Shown one piece after another: positions 1 to 7,556 of a stretch of DNA of 64,000 bases. The notes under the pieces are model-generated. The model did no database searches, was not told the origin of the DNA, and worked only from the letters and a program-made list of their open reading frames with translations. The stretch lies in assembly GCF_015097055.1 (NCBI RefSeq), contig NZ_AP023366.1:62001-126000 (forward strand), written 5' to 3'. A program made the translations under genes and the position numbers. The first letter of the stretch is position 1; each line of letters opens with the position of its first letter. Origin of the DNA: Effusibacillus dendaii. GTDB lineage: Bacteria; Bacillota; Bacilli; Tumebacillales; Effusibacillaceae.

Positions 1-548
1 TGGGCGTCCCGACAGGAGTGGATCTGGGCGAGGAAGTAAAGGGCCGTTTTCAGACTACAGGACAGTTGGCCGACCTGCCGTTTGCCGCAATTGGACAAAA
101 TCAGGCCTACACCGCCATGCAGCTCGCCCAGTATGTGGGTACGCTGGCCACAGGCGGTAAACGGATGGAGCCGCATGTGGTAAAAGAAATTCGGGCAGTT
201 GATGGGAAACTGGTCAAACGAAACGATCCAAAGGTGCTAAACGAAGTGTCGATTCGGTCAGATTGGCTGCAAACGATTCGGGAAGGAATGCGCGATGCGG
301 TAAACAAACCTTACGGCACGGCGTATTCCACATTCCTTGGAACTCCTTATACGGCGGCTGGCAAAACAGGGACGGCGGAAACCGGACGCGGGGAAGACAA
401 CGCGTTGTTCGTCGGCTATGCCCCTTTCGAAAATCCGCAGATCGCGATCGCGGTGATTGTGCCGGAGGGCGGTCATGGGTCCGATTCGAGCGTGCCGATT
501 GCAAGAAAAATTTTTGACGCGTTTTTTTCGGAAGGAAAAAACCGCTAA
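1..548 (+). CDS. mrdA: Penicillin-binding protein 2 (class B transpeptidase), C-terminal part
   Basis: The reading frame is open from base 3 to the TAA at 546-548, so the gene starts before the window. The fragment contains the KTG box of penicillin-binding transpeptidases (KTGTAE, K codon at 363-365), followed by an ALFVGYAPF segment typical of class B PBPs, and ends soon after it. These enzymes cross-link peptidoglycan from outside the membrane; those next to rodA/min genes belong to the elongation machinery. The Ser-x-x-Lys nucleophile and SxN motif would lie upstream and cannot be checked. minC follows after 60 bp, and rodA, its usual SEDS partner, is 1.6 kb downstream. The pbp2/mrdA assignment rests on this context and on the transpeptidase end; another class B PBP remains possible. 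Confidence 0.85.
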   Translation, partial: GVPTGVDLGEEVKGRFQTTGQLADLPFAAIGQNQAYTAMQLAQYVGTLATGGKRMEPHVVKEIRAVDGKLVKRNDPKVLNEVSIRSDWLQTIREGMRDAVNKPYGTAYSTFLGTPYTAAGKTGTAETGRGEDNALFVGYAPFENPQIAIAVIVPEGGHGSDSSVPIARKIFDAFFSEGKNR

Positions 549-608
549 TTTGGCGAATAAGTACGATTGTACGTCGCGTTATTTGCTATCTAGACAGGAG
601 GACCTGAA

Positions 609-1283
609 ATGCAGGATCAACCCGGCTGCGAGATGCCTCGTACAGTCAAACAAGCGGTAACAATTAAAGGCATCCGTGATGGATTGGTTTTTCTTTTTGA
701 CGATCAGTGTTCGTTCGCAGAAATTCTTGAAGACTTGCAGGAAAAACTGCACGGCGCACAAAGTCAGCTGTTATCGGGTCCGATTATACGAGTCACGATT
801 GAAACGGGAAGACGGGTTTTTGATGAAGTACAGAAAGAACAGATCCGTCAATTGTTGAGCATATATGGAAATCTGGTCATTCAAGGTTTTCATTCGGTGT
901 TGGAAGAAGAATTCCCAAAGCCGCCTCATGTTTTTTTGCACAGAGGAACGGTCCGATCCGGTCAATCTATTGAATTCGACGGGGACATCACGATTATTGG
1001 CGACGTGAACCCCGGCGGACAGGTGTTGGCCACCGGAGATATTTATGTGATGGGCGCGCTGCGTGGAATTGCCCATGCCGGTTGCCGCGGAAACGAGCAG
1101 GCCGTGATCGGAGCGGTCTATTTTCAGCCGACTCAACTGCGTATCGGGTCGGTGATTTCGCGTTCGCCAGATACGTCGGATATACGTTCCGAAGCGGCAG
1201 AAATGGAGTTTGCTTATTTGCGAAACGGACAGATGGCCGTTGAGAAAATGTTCAACTTATACAGCATTCGGTTAAAGAAGTGA
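609..1283 (+). CDS. minC: Septum site-determining protein MinC
   Basis: 224 aa, the usual length for MinC. The C-terminal half (about residues 110-215) shows the glycine-rich beta-helix of MinC_C, with HRGTVRSGQSIEFDGDITI and the DVNPGGQVLATGDIYVMG stretch. MinC inhibits FtsZ polymerisation, and MinD recruits it to the membrane to keep septa away from the poles. The start at 609 has an AGGAGG Shine-Dalgarno at 597-602. minD begins 14 bp after the stop, so the two are co-transcribed. No MinE-like gene is present here; Firmicutes usually place the system with DivIVA/MinJ, but that is family knowledge and not visible in this window. Confidence 0.95.
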   Translation: MQDQPGCEMPRTVKQAVTIKGIRDGLVFLFDDQCSFAEILEDLQEKLHGAQSQLLSGPIIRVTIETGRRVFDEVQKEQIRQLLSIYGNLVIQGFHSVLEEEFPKPPHVFLHRGTVRSGQSIEFDGDITIIGDVNPGGQVLATGDIYVMGALRGIAHAGCRGNEQAVIGAVYFQPTQLRIGSVISRSPDTSDIRSEAAEMEFAYLRNGQMAVEKMFNLYSIRLKK

Positions 1284-1297
1284 GAGGAGGTTCTGGC

Positions 1298-2095
1298 ATG
1301 GGGGAAGCAATTGTTGTGACATCCGGCAAGGGTGGCGTGGGGAAAACCACGACTACCGCCAATATCGGTACAGCGCTCGCCCTGTCTGGGAAAAAAGTCT
1401 GCCTGGTCGATACAGACATCGGGCTTCGCAATTTGGATGTAGTGTTAGGGCTGGAGAATCGAATTGTGTTTGATATGATGGATGTGGTTACAGGCAACTG
1501 CCGTCTCGAACAGGCGCTTGTGAAGGACAAGCGGTTTGATCATTTAAGTTTGCTGCCTGCCTCGCAAACGAAAGACAAAACGGCACTCGATCCGGAAGCA
1601 GCCAGAAAAGTCGTGCAGGAATTGAAAGAAAGCTATGATTTCGTGATGATCGACTGTCCGGCTGGCATCGAACAAGGATTCCAGATCGCCATCGCGGGAG
1701 CGGATCAGGCGATCGTTGTCACCACCCCGGAGAACGCGGCGGTACGGGACGCAGATCGGGTCATCGGGCTGCTCGAAAAGGCAAAACTGCACGGCCCGAA
1801 ACTGGTCATTAACCGGATCCGACCGCATTTGGTACGGCAGGGCGATATGCTCGACATTGACGAAATCGTGTCCGTTTTGGCGATTGATCTGTTGGGAATC
1901 GTGCCGGATGATGAACATGTCATCGCGGCGGCCAACCATGGGGAACCGACCGTGATGAATCCCTCCTCGAAAGCGTCACTCGCCTATCGCAATATGGCAC
2001 GACGGATTTTGGGGGATTCGGTGCCCTTGATGAATTTGCAGGAGGAAACCGGATTTTTTGACAAACTGAAAAAAATGGTCGGATTCGGCAAGTAA
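1298..2095 (+). CDS. minD: Septum site-determining protein MinD (ATPase)
   Basis: 265 aa. The deviant Walker A SGKGGVGKTTTT sits at residues 9-20, and the switch DTDIGLRNLD and VMIDCPAGIE motifs are in place. The protein ends in a Lys-rich amphipathic helix (FFDKLKKMVGFGK), the membrane-targeting sequence of MinD. It is a membrane-cycling ATPase that carries MinC. An in-frame TTG/ATG-less extension to 1280 overlaps minC, but the ATG at 1298 has a GAGGAGG Shine-Dalgarno 8 bp upstream and gives the canonical MGEAIVVTSGKGG N-terminus. A perfect 13-bp hairpin follows and probably ends the minCD transcript. Confidence 0.96.
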   Translation: MGEAIVVTSGKGGVGKTTTTANIGTALALSGKKVCLVDTDIGLRNLDVVLGLENRIVFDMMDVVTGNCRLEQALVKDKRFDHLSLLPASQTKDKTALDPEAARKVVQELKESYDFVMIDCPAGIEQGFQIAIAGADQAIVVTTPENAAVRDADRVIGLLEKAKLHGPKLVINRIRPHLVRQGDMLDIDEIVSVLAIDLLGIVPDDEHVIAAANHGEPTVMNPSSKASLAYRNMARRILGDSVPLMNLQEETGFFDKLKKMVGFGK

Positions 2096-2127
2096 ACGGC
2101 CTCTCCACTGGGCATACTGGAAACAAC

Positions 2128-2163
2128 GGAGGAATTTGGCTTTCAGCCAAATTCCTCCTTTTC
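2128..2163 (+). terminator. Rho-independent terminator after minD
   Basis: A 13-bp perfect stem (GGAGGAATTTGGC, 2128-2140, pairing with 2146-2158) with a 5-nt TTTCA loop is followed by a short T run. It separates minCD from rodA. Confidence 0.8.
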
Positions 2164-2180
2164 GGTCGTGGGGTGAGATC

Positions 2181-3329
2181 GTGATTGAACGGGTAGCCAA
2201 CAAACGGATAGTCGATATTGATTGGCTGATGGTTGCGATTGTGGCCGGATTGTCGGTCGGATCTGTTGTCATGGTAGCCAGTGCCTCGCACGTCAATCTG
2301 ACCGGAGATCCTTCTTATTTCTACGCTCGCCAATCGGTTTGGTTCCTGATCGGATTTGGCGTGTTGTTTTACTCGCTGCGGATCGATTACGCCGAGTATA
2401 CACAACATTGGAAGCAGCTTTATTTCGTGGGAATCGGTTTATTGGTGCTCGTCAGTTTGACAGGCGCGGTGACGAACGGTGCAAAAAGTTGGTTTCAAAT
2501 CGGTCCGCTCCGTCTGGAACCGGCTGAACTGATGAAGATTATTCTCATTTTGACAATGGCAAGCCTTCTGGAAAATACGGAATCGGCGCTATCCAACAAG
2601 CAATTGCTGCAGGCGTTGTCGGTCGCCGGATTGCCCGTTTTTTTGGTTATTTTACAGCCCGACCTGGGAACGGCGCTGATGATGAGCGCGATCGCATTTG
2701 GAATCTTGTGGGCGCGCGGCATCGGGCGGAAGCAGGCGGCAGCGCTGCTGGCGGTCGGTAGTCTGGCGGCAGGCACGTTTGCCGCTCTTTTTGTCGTAAA
2801 GAAAGAGCTGTTTTTCAAACTGGTGCATCCGTACCAATGGGAGCGGCTGACATTGTTTCTGCATCCGCAAATCAGGGAAACGGGGATGGGAGCGGGCTAC
2901 CAACTGCACCAATCGATGTTGGCGATTGGGGCTGGGCAAATCTGGGGGGAAGGCATATTTAAGGGGATCCAAACACAAGGGGCCTGGATTCCGGAACGAC
3001 ATACCGATTTTATTTTTTCCGTGGTAGCGGAAGAATTGGGATTCGCAGGCGCTTGTCTGCTGCTGGCGGCCTATTTTGCCCTGCTTTGGCGGATGATCAA
3101 AATCGGCCGGGAGGCGCGCGACTCGATGGGTGCTTTGATTGTAGCGGGCGTGTTGTCAATGTTTCTGGCCCAGGTATTTGAAAATGTAGGGATGACCATG
3201 TCCATCATGCCGATTACAGGGATCACCTTACCCCTTATGTCGTACGGAGGCAGTTCCATTCTTTCCAGTATGCTGGCTATCGGGCTTGTCTTGAATGTCG
3301 GTTATCATCGGAAGAAAATCAAATTTTAA
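2181..3329 (+). CDS. rodA: SEDS-family peptidoglycan glycosyltransferase RodA
   Basis: 382 aa polytopic protein of the FtsW/RodA/SpoVE family, with about ten hydrophobic segments. Characteristic signatures are the GAKSWFQIGPLRLEPAEL loop near residue 110, the large extracytoplasmic loop with GAGYQLHQSMLAIGAGQIWG, ERHTDFIFSVVAEELG, and GITLPLMSYGGSSI near the C-terminus. SEDS proteins polymerise lipid II into glycan strands together with a class B PBP; RodA acts in elongation. The GTG at 2181 is preferred over an upstream start at 2136 because the latter lies inside the terminator hairpin, while GTG 2181 has a GGGGTGAG ribosome site. RodA rather than FtsW is inferred from the min/PBP2 context. 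Confidence 0.9.
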   Translation: MIERVANKRIVDIDWLMVAIVAGLSVGSVVMVASASHVNLTGDPSYFYARQSVWFLIGFGVLFYSLRIDYAEYTQHWKQLYFVGIGLLVLVSLTGAVTNGAKSWFQIGPLRLEPAELMKIILILTMASLLENTESALSNKQLLQALSVAGLPVFLVILQPDLGTALMMSAIAFGILWARGIGRKQAAALLAVGSLAAGTFAALFVVKKELFFKLVHPYQWERLTLFLHPQIRETGMGAGYQLHQSMLAIGAGQIWGEGIFKGIQTQGAWIPERHTDFIFSVVAEELGFAGACLLLAAYFALLWRMIKIGREARDSMGALIVAGVLSMFLAQVFENVGMTMSIMPITGITLPLMSYGGSSILSSMLAIGLVLNVGYHRKKIKF

Positions 3330-3338
3330 TGCGTCATA

Positions 3339-3386
3339 TCCTTGTCCAGACTCGAATAAGATATACCACGCACGTTTGGACAAGGA
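3339..3386 (+). promoter_or_regulatory. Inverted repeat overlapping the spoIVFA ribosome-binding site
   Basis: CCTTGTCCA at 3340-3348 is complementary to TGGACAAGG at 3377-3385. The right arm contains the first half of the AAGGAGGG Shine-Dalgarno of spoIVFA (start GTG 3397). If the mRNA begins upstream, the stem would cover part of the ribosome site. The pairing is seen directly; a regulatory role is inference. Confidence 0.4.
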
Positions 3387-3396
3387 GGGAAAACCG

Positions 3397-4233
3397 GTGA
3401 AAAAATCGCAATCATGGGATGAAGAGGAGGAAGCAAACTTCCCGCCTCCTTCACACCCGATATATCAGGGGCTGCGCGATCAGGAGGGAAGGGAGCTGCA
3501 GCGTCCGTTTCGTTTCGATAAAGGGATCGGATCGTATGGAAGAACGGCTCCTTCCCGCTGGGAAGGACCTTGGTATGATGCGCGCGGACAGAGAGATCGA
3601 GATCGTTATGATCGTGACGAGACGGATGAAAGGGAAAGCGGACGCATCATGATCCAGGTAATTTTGGCCGCCGTTCTGGTGTTGGTCGTATTCGTCGTGT
3701 TTCAATCGAATCATCCGATGGCGCTGCGGGCGCAGCAAATCGTTCGTACAGTGATGACCAACCAGACAAACTATACGGCGCTCACCGACTGGATTTCATC
3801 ACATCTGGACAGCCGTCTGGCTGTTCCCGCAACATCTGGCAGTGCCACCAGCATCGAAGCGGTTTCGTATGTGACACCATTAAATGAATTCAAAGAGTTA
3901 AAATCGTTCGATGCTGTCAATTACCCGGCTATTCTTTTGCAGTCAGGGCCTGCGGCAGAAGTCAGAGCGGTTACCAAAGGGCAAGTGAAAACGTTTGATA
4001 AAAACGATAAATATGGTATTTATGTAGTGATCGACCATGGCGGCAGCATAGGCCAGACGCTTTATGGCAATCTGGAATCGGTCGCTGTCAAGCCGGGGGA
4101 TTGGGTCTATACGGGTCAAACAATCGGGAAAACGGCAAAAACCGCAAGCTCGAATCTGTACTTTGCCTACTTTGTAAAAGACAAACCGATCGATCCGCAG
4201 GAAATTCTGCTGCGGGCAGGGCAAAAACAGTGA
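3397..4233 (+). CDS. spoIVFA: Stage IV sporulation protein FA (SpoIVFA-like, M23/LytM-fold)
   Basis: 278 aa. A long charged N-terminal cytoplasmic region (residues 1-83, rich in Asp/Arg/Glu) precedes one membrane span (about 84-103, IMIQVILAAVLVLVVFVVF). The C-terminal LytM/M23-like domain starts near residue 195 (YGIYVVIDHGGSIGQTLYG, then VKPGDWVYTGQTIG). The zinc ligands of active M23 enzymes are not all apparent, as expected for SpoIVFA, which acts as a regulator and anchor of the SpoIVFB protease in the outer forespore membrane rather than as a hydrolase. GTG 3397 follows an AAGGAGGG site; the longer upstream reading overlaps the rodA end. spoIVFB overlaps its stop codon. Confidence 0.88.
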   Translation: MKKSQSWDEEEEANFPPPSHPIYQGLRDQEGRELQRPFRFDKGIGSYGRTAPSRWEGPWYDARGQRDRDRYDRDETDERESGRIMIQVILAAVLVLVVFVVFQSNHPMALRAQQIVRTVMTNQTNYTALTDWISSHLDSRLAVPATSGSATSIEAVSYVTPLNEFKELKSFDAVNYPAILLQSGPAAEVRAVTKGQVKTFDKNDKYGIYVVIDHGGSIGQTLYGNLESVAVKPGDWVYTGQTIGKTAKTASSNLYFAYFVKDKPIDPQEILLRAGQKQ

Positions 4234-5111
4234 ACATGGCAGCGTACAAGGGGATGCGGTGGAAAGTTCATCCCCTTTTTGTTGGACTGATGGCACTTTC
4301 CTACTGGACGCCGTATTTTCAGCAGATGGTTCTGCTGTTTGGCTGTGTGCTGCTGCATGAGTTGGCGCATGTGGCAGCGGCTGTTTCTTACGGGTACCGT
4401 GTAAAAACAATTGAGATTCTTCCGTTTGGCGGGGTGGCGCGACTGGAACACGGGTCACTCGGATGGCATCCGAAGCATGAAACTGTGATTGCAATTGTGG
4501 GTCCGTTGACGAATTTTCTGATCTTGTTTCTCGTAATTCTTCTCCAGCAATTGAACTGGATCCATGATGCGACCGCCTCCTATCTGGCGGAAATCAATCT
4601 CATGCTCGCTTTTTTTAATTTGTTGCCTGCTTTGCCGCTGGATGGAGGCAGAATTTTACGAGCGGCTTATTCCTGTACTCTCGGATTTCAAAAAGCGACT
4701 GTGGTGGCGATTACGATGGCGTTTGTTTTGTCCGCTTGTTTGATGAGCCTGGGGCTGCTAGCGCTGTGGGCAGGGTTTGTTCAGGTCGGGATGGTCACCT
4801 TGGGAGCGTTTTTGTTAACGGCAGCTTGGCAATTGCGTAAACAGATCCAGTATGACACGATCCGTTTCCTTGACGCAAAACGCAGACAGCGGTTTGCACG
4901 GCCGCTGCCTGTAAGATCGTTGGCCGCTACGGCGAACACTCCACTGTTAAAGGTTTTATCTCAATTTGCTCCTGATGCGTATCATGTTGTATACGTGAAA
5001 GACCAGGCCACGCAAAATATGCGCATCTTGATGGAGGAAGATCTGCTGGAAGCGGCTCGTCGACCGGGGGCCATCCGGATGCCGCTCGGACAAATTTTTG
5101 AAGGCGATTAA
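4230..5111 (+). CDS. spoIVFB: Stage IV sporulation protein FB, intramembrane site-2 metalloprotease
   Basis: 293 aa multi-span membrane protein. The zinc motif HELAH is at residues 43-47, and the second site-2 protease motif LPALPLDGGRIL (Asp ligand) comes later. A C-terminal domain of about 90 residues follows the last span, in the position of the CBS-like domain of SpoIVFB. In sporulating Bacilli this enzyme cleaves pro-sigma-K in the mother cell once SpoIVFA inhibition is relieved. GTG 4230 overlaps the spoIVFA stop in a GTGA arrangement and has a GGGCAGGG site 8 bp upstream; ATG 4236 is the alternative. Tight coupling to spoIVFA supports the assignment. Confidence 0.9.
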   Translation: MNMAAYKGMRWKVHPLFVGLMALSYWTPYFQQMVLLFGCVLLHELAHVAAAVSYGYRVKTIEILPFGGVARLEHGSLGWHPKHETVIAIVGPLTNFLILFLVILLQQLNWIHDATASYLAEINLMLAFFNLLPALPLDGGRILRAAYSCTLGFQKATVVAITMAFVLSACLMSLGLLALWAGFVQVGMVTLGAFLLTAAWQLRKQIQYDTIRFLDAKRRQRFARPLPVRSLAATANTPLLKVLSQFAPDAYHVVYVKDQATQNMRILMEEDLLEAARRPGAIRMPLGQIFEGD

Positions 5112-5238
5112 TCTGGGCGGATTTTCGGGTGTGTGGGGGGAACAAGACAATCTCAGGCCTCTTGTCAGATTCCTTTAAAATATGGTACGGTAAACTGAAA
5201 CAGATCTTTCCAGATGGCGAAGCACTGATCCGCAGGGT
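5112..5238 (+). other. Leader region before the hairpin array of the Crp/Fnr gene
   Basis: No gene is visible. GGCGAAGCA (5216-5224) can pair with TGCTTTGCC (5246-5254, one G-T pair), giving an outer hairpin that leads into the repeat array starting near 5239. A TTGTCA (5163-5168) upstream is a weak -35 candidate without a convincing -10. Confidence 0.35.
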
Positions 5239-5342
5239 AAGTCTCTGCTTTGCCTGAACGTGCCAAGTCACTCTATGTAGCCGCCAAGTCACTCTATGTA
5301 GCCGCCGGGTCGCTATGGTGGCATAGCCATCGGGTCTCGCTA
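5239..5342 (+). repeat. Hairpin-linker repeat array, copy A (upstream of Crp/Fnr gene)
   Basis: Linker words of the AAGTC-type recur (AAGTCTCTGCT, then AAGTCACTCT twice, GGGTCGCTAT, GGGTCTCGCT). They are separated by ATGTAGCCGCC (twice) and by a mini-hairpin GGTGGC-ATA-GCCATC (one G-T pair). The last linker runs directly into the AAGGAGGG Shine-Dalgarno of the gene at 5356. The same linker/hairpin grammar recurs at 6.24-6.50 kb and 43.81-43.95 kb. Function unknown; the position in the 5' leader suggests an RNA-level role. Confidence 0.75.
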
Positions 5343-5355
5343 AGGAGGGAAGAGG

Positions 5356-6042
5356 ATGTCCAGTTTGTGTGCGGTGTGTGAATTAAGTGATTATCAATTA
5401 TTCGAGGGTGTTGAGCAACAAGAATTGGACCAGCTTGGCAAGGGGAGTCAACCGACGGTGGTCCAAAAACGGAATTATATTTTTACACCTGACGAACCAA
5501 GCAACGCGGTCTATTTGTTGAAGAAAGGCCGGGTACGAATTTCGCGTTTATCGGATACAGGAAAACAGTTTACCCTTGTCATATTGGAAGCGGGGTCGAT
5601 TTTTGGGGAAAGCGCGGTGTTTGGAGACGAGCCGCGTAAATATTACGCAGAGGCGCTGGATGACGCCTATATTTGCGCCATCAACAAACATGAATTTGAA
5701 AAAATCGTTTCCAGCAATCCGACCGTCTCTTTGCGGTTGGCCCGAATTGTGGAGCAACGGCTGGAAGAAGCACAGGAACAGCTGGAAAATCTCGTCTTTT
5801 ATGATGTGCAAACAAGACTTGCCCGCTTGCTGCTTAAGTTGGCTGACCTGCATGGTGAAATTGTTCCGGGCGGGGTGCAAATCGGCATCCGTCTGACGCA
5901 TGAGGACATGGCCAGCCTGATCGGATCGACACGCGAAACCACCAGTAAAATTCTCAATGAGTTCAAGGCTGCGAACTACATTGATGTGGTAAAACGAAAT
6001 ATCATTCTGCTTGATCAAAAAGCATTGGCGGAAATGCAATAG
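5356..6042 (+). CDS. Crp/Fnr-family transcriptional regulator
   Basis: 228 aa. An N-terminal cyclic-nucleotide-binding fold (about 18-130: IFTPDEPSNAVYLLKKGRVRIS, then AGSIFGESAVFG) leads through a long helix (about 125-150) to a Crp-type winged helix-turn-helix (about 165-225: LTHEDMASLIGSTRETTSKILNEF). The protein starts MSSLCAVCELSDY with a Cys-x-x-Cys pair at 5 and 8. This could bind a metal or sense redox, but it lacks the full Fnr four-Cys set, so no oxygen-sensing role can be claimed. ATG 5356 follows AAGGAGGG. It stands alone, with a hairpin repeat array upstream and a strong terminator downstream. Its target genes cannot be seen from sequence. Confidence 0.88.
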   Translation: MSSLCAVCELSDYQLFEGVEQQELDQLGKGSQPTVVQKRNYIFTPDEPSNAVYLLKKGRVRISRLSDTGKQFTLVILEAGSIFGESAVFGDEPRKYYAEALDDAYICAINKHEFEKIVSSNPTVSLRLARIVEQRLEEAQEQLENLVFYDVQTRLARLLLKLADLHGEIVPGGVQIGIRLTHEDMASLIGSTRETTSKILNEFKAANYIDVVKRNIILLDQKALAEMQ

Positions 6043-6061
6043 TACCTGACAAATAGAGTGC

Positions 6062-6097
6062 GCAACCGGATTTTATTGTCCGGTTGCTGTTTTTTTG
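6062..6097 (+). terminator. Rho-independent terminator after the Crp/Fnr gene
   Basis: CAACCGGA (6063-6070) pairs with TCCGGTTG (6079-6086) and is followed by CTGTTTTTTTG. Confidence 0.85.
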
Positions 6098-6191
6098 TCT
6101 TTTTGCGTTAATTGGTCCAACATCAGTTTTTTAGCAGGGTTTTGTGAGTGGAGATCGAATATTGTCAAAGGCAAGTACCCAAAGGGCATGA

Positions 6192-6226
6192 TGTACAACT
6201 TGGCAACTAGTTGCCTTAGTTGTACA
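6192..6226. repeat. Nested inverted repeat before array B
   Basis: TGTACAAC (6192-6199) pairs with GTTGTACA (6219-6226), and inside it GGCAAC (6202-6207) pairs with GTTGCC (6210-6215). This makes a two-step hairpin of 35 nt immediately upstream of the tandem array. A partial repeat unit (ACCCAAAGGGCA) precedes it near 6176. Confidence 0.7.
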
Positions 6227-6243
6227 GATCCCCGCAAGGGGGC

Positions 6244-6496
6244 AAGTCACGCTTTGACATCAAAGATGCCAAGTCGTGCTATGTACCCAAAGGGCACAAG
6301 TCACGCTTAGGCATCAAAGATGCCAAGTCGTGCTATGTACCCAAAGGGCACAAGTCACGCTTAGGCATCAAAGATGCCAAGTCGTGCTATGTACCCAAAG
6401 GGCACAAGTCACGCTTAGGCATCAAAGATGCCAAGTCGTGCTATGTACCCAAAGGGCACAAGTCACGCTTAGGCATCAAAGATGCCAAGTCGTGCT
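6244..6496 (+). repeat. Tandem 54-bp hairpin-linker repeat array, copy B
   Basis: AAGTCACGCT occurs at 6244, 6298, 6352, 6406 and 6460, exactly 54 bp apart, and AAGTCGTGCT occurs 27 bp after each. Between the linkers lie the hairpin GGCATC-AAA-GATGCC (first copy begins GACATC) and the weaker ATGTACCCAAAGGGCAC element. Each 54-bp period is thus two 27-bp half-units. Because 54 is a multiple of three, a long frame runs through, but it has no ribosome site and is not taken as coding. A degenerate unit (6497-6530) links the array to the Shine-Dalgarno of the hydrolase gene. Confidence 0.95.
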
Positions 6497-6547
6497 ATGT
6501 CGTGCTGAAGTGCGAGGTGCCTAAGTCACACTGTGGAGGAAGTATGC

Positions 6548-7357
6548 GTGCAGGAGGAACTCTTTTTTCAAAAATGGTTGCCGCAGGGTCCGATGGAAGG
6601 TGCGGTTCTGATCGTGCATGGAGCGGGTGAGCACAGCGGCCGATATCAGCATGTGATTGAATTTTTGCGAAATCGTCAGTTCGCTGTTTTTGCGGGGGAT
6701 CTGCCCGGACTTGGCAGGTCGGGCGGCAGACGCGGCCATATTGATCAGTTTCAGCAGTATGTAGATTGTCTAAAGAACTGGCTGCTGGAAGTGAGTCGGG
6801 AAGTTGGCGATCGGCCGATTTTTCTGTTGGGTCATTCGATGGGAGGGCTTGTCACCATCCGGCTTTTGCAGCATCCGAATGCCGAGCAACTGCCGATTCG
6901 GGGTGCTGTTGTGACATCTCCTTGCCTGCGTTTGCGAATGCGGGTTCCGAAGTGGCAGCAGAAGTTGGCGAAACTGCTGTTGCGAATTGCACCAAAATTG
7001 CGAATACCAAACCGTATTCGAGCGAACGACGTGTGCCGCTCGGAGGCGGTTGCCAGCCAATACCGGCAGGACCCGAATATGGAGTTTCGCGTTTCCGTGC
7101 GTTGGTATCACGAACTACAGAAAGCGATGAAAGATGCACTGCTGCAGGCAGGATCTGTGAAACACCCCCTCTTGATTCTGCAGGCGGGGGCGGATCGGCT
7201 CGTGGATCCGGAAGCGGCCATCGTATTCGCGGAACGGCTTACGGTAGTGGACCGATCATTAAAACTGTATCCGGGACTCTATCACGAATTGCTAAACGAA
7301 CCGGAGCAAGAGGTGGTATTGGGAGATCTCACAAATTGGATCAAATCCAGAAAATAG
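6548..7357 (+). CDS. Alpha/beta hydrolase of the lysophospholipase/monoacylglycerol lipase type
   Basis: 269 aa. Oxyanion-hole motif IVHGAGEHSGRY (about residues 22-33), nucleophile elbow GHSMGG with Ser97, Asp in GADRLVDP and His in GLYHELLNE give a complete catalytic triad. No signal peptide is present, so it is cytoplasmic. The family (serine aminopeptidase S33/Hydrolase_4) cleaves monoacylglycerols or lysophospholipids; the true substrate is unknown. GTG 6548 is chosen because GGAGG at 6535-6539 lies 8 bp upstream; an earlier GTG at 6533 would overlap that site. A 54-bp hairpin array forms its leader. A frameshifted relative lies at 40641-41386. Confidence 0.85.
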   Translation: MQEELFFQKWLPQGPMEGAVLIVHGAGEHSGRYQHVIEFLRNRQFAVFAGDLPGLGRSGGRRGHIDQFQQYVDCLKNWLLEVSREVGDRPIFLLGHSMGGLVTIRLLQHPNAEQLPIRGAVVTSPCLRLRMRVPKWQQKLAKLLLRIAPKLRIPNRIRANDVCRSEAVASQYRQDPNMEFRVSVRWYHELQKAMKDALLQAGSVKHPLLILQAGADRLVDPEAAIVFAERLTVVDRSLKLYPGLYHELLNEPEQEVVLGDLTNWIKSRK

Positions 7358-7391
7358 GCCGAAAGAACTAGGTTATTACGGCAAAAGTCTA

Positions 7392-7420
7392 TTGAAGTTC
7401 GACAAAATAGCTGATAACTT
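7392..7420 (+). promoter_or_regulatory. Possible sigma-A promoter before the c-di-AMP riboswitch
   Basis: TTGAAG (7392-7397) and TAACTT (7415-7420) are separated by 17 bp. Each hexamer matches 4 of 6 consensus bases. The position, about 15 bp before the riboswitch, is right, but the match is modest. Confidence 0.35.
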
Positions 7421-7437
7421 AATAGAGTAAGAAAAAA

Positions 7438-7540
7438 TTTGCCGAATCTGACAACTGTCAGTACGGGGGAACTATTTTTTGGGGTGAATCACACACGTGT
7501 AGGGGACCTCAACCCGAACCCGACAACTAACCTCGGAGGC
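7438..7540 (+). ncRNA. Cyclic-di-AMP riboswitch (ydaO/yuaA class)
   Basis: The leader carries the conserved blocks of the ydaO-type riboswitch in order: GCCGAATC (7441-7448), ACGGGGGAAC (7473-7482), GGGGTGAATC (7491-7500 region), GGGACC, then CCCGAACCCG, ACAACTAACC and TCGGAGGC ending at 7540. This class binds cyclic-di-AMP and usually switches off genes for cell-wall hydrolases and K+/osmolyte transport. The gene directly downstream is an NlpC/P60 peptidoglycan hydrolase, the most typical partner. The recognition is from memory of the consensus; a covariance-model search would confirm it. Confidence 0.9.
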
Positions 7541-7556
7541 AACAGGAGGAGTCGCG

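Noticed and set aside
6244-6496. CRISPR array
   Set aside because: The regular period suggested it, but there are no unique spacers: every 54-bp unit is nearly identical. No cas gene is nearby.
6220-6630. Long plus-strand frame of 18-residue repeats through array B (and a second frame at 6276-6524)
   Set aside because: It exists only because the 54-bp repeat is a multiple of three. There is no ribosome site, the amino-acid repeat has no sensible composition, and other arrays of the same repeat do not keep a frame.
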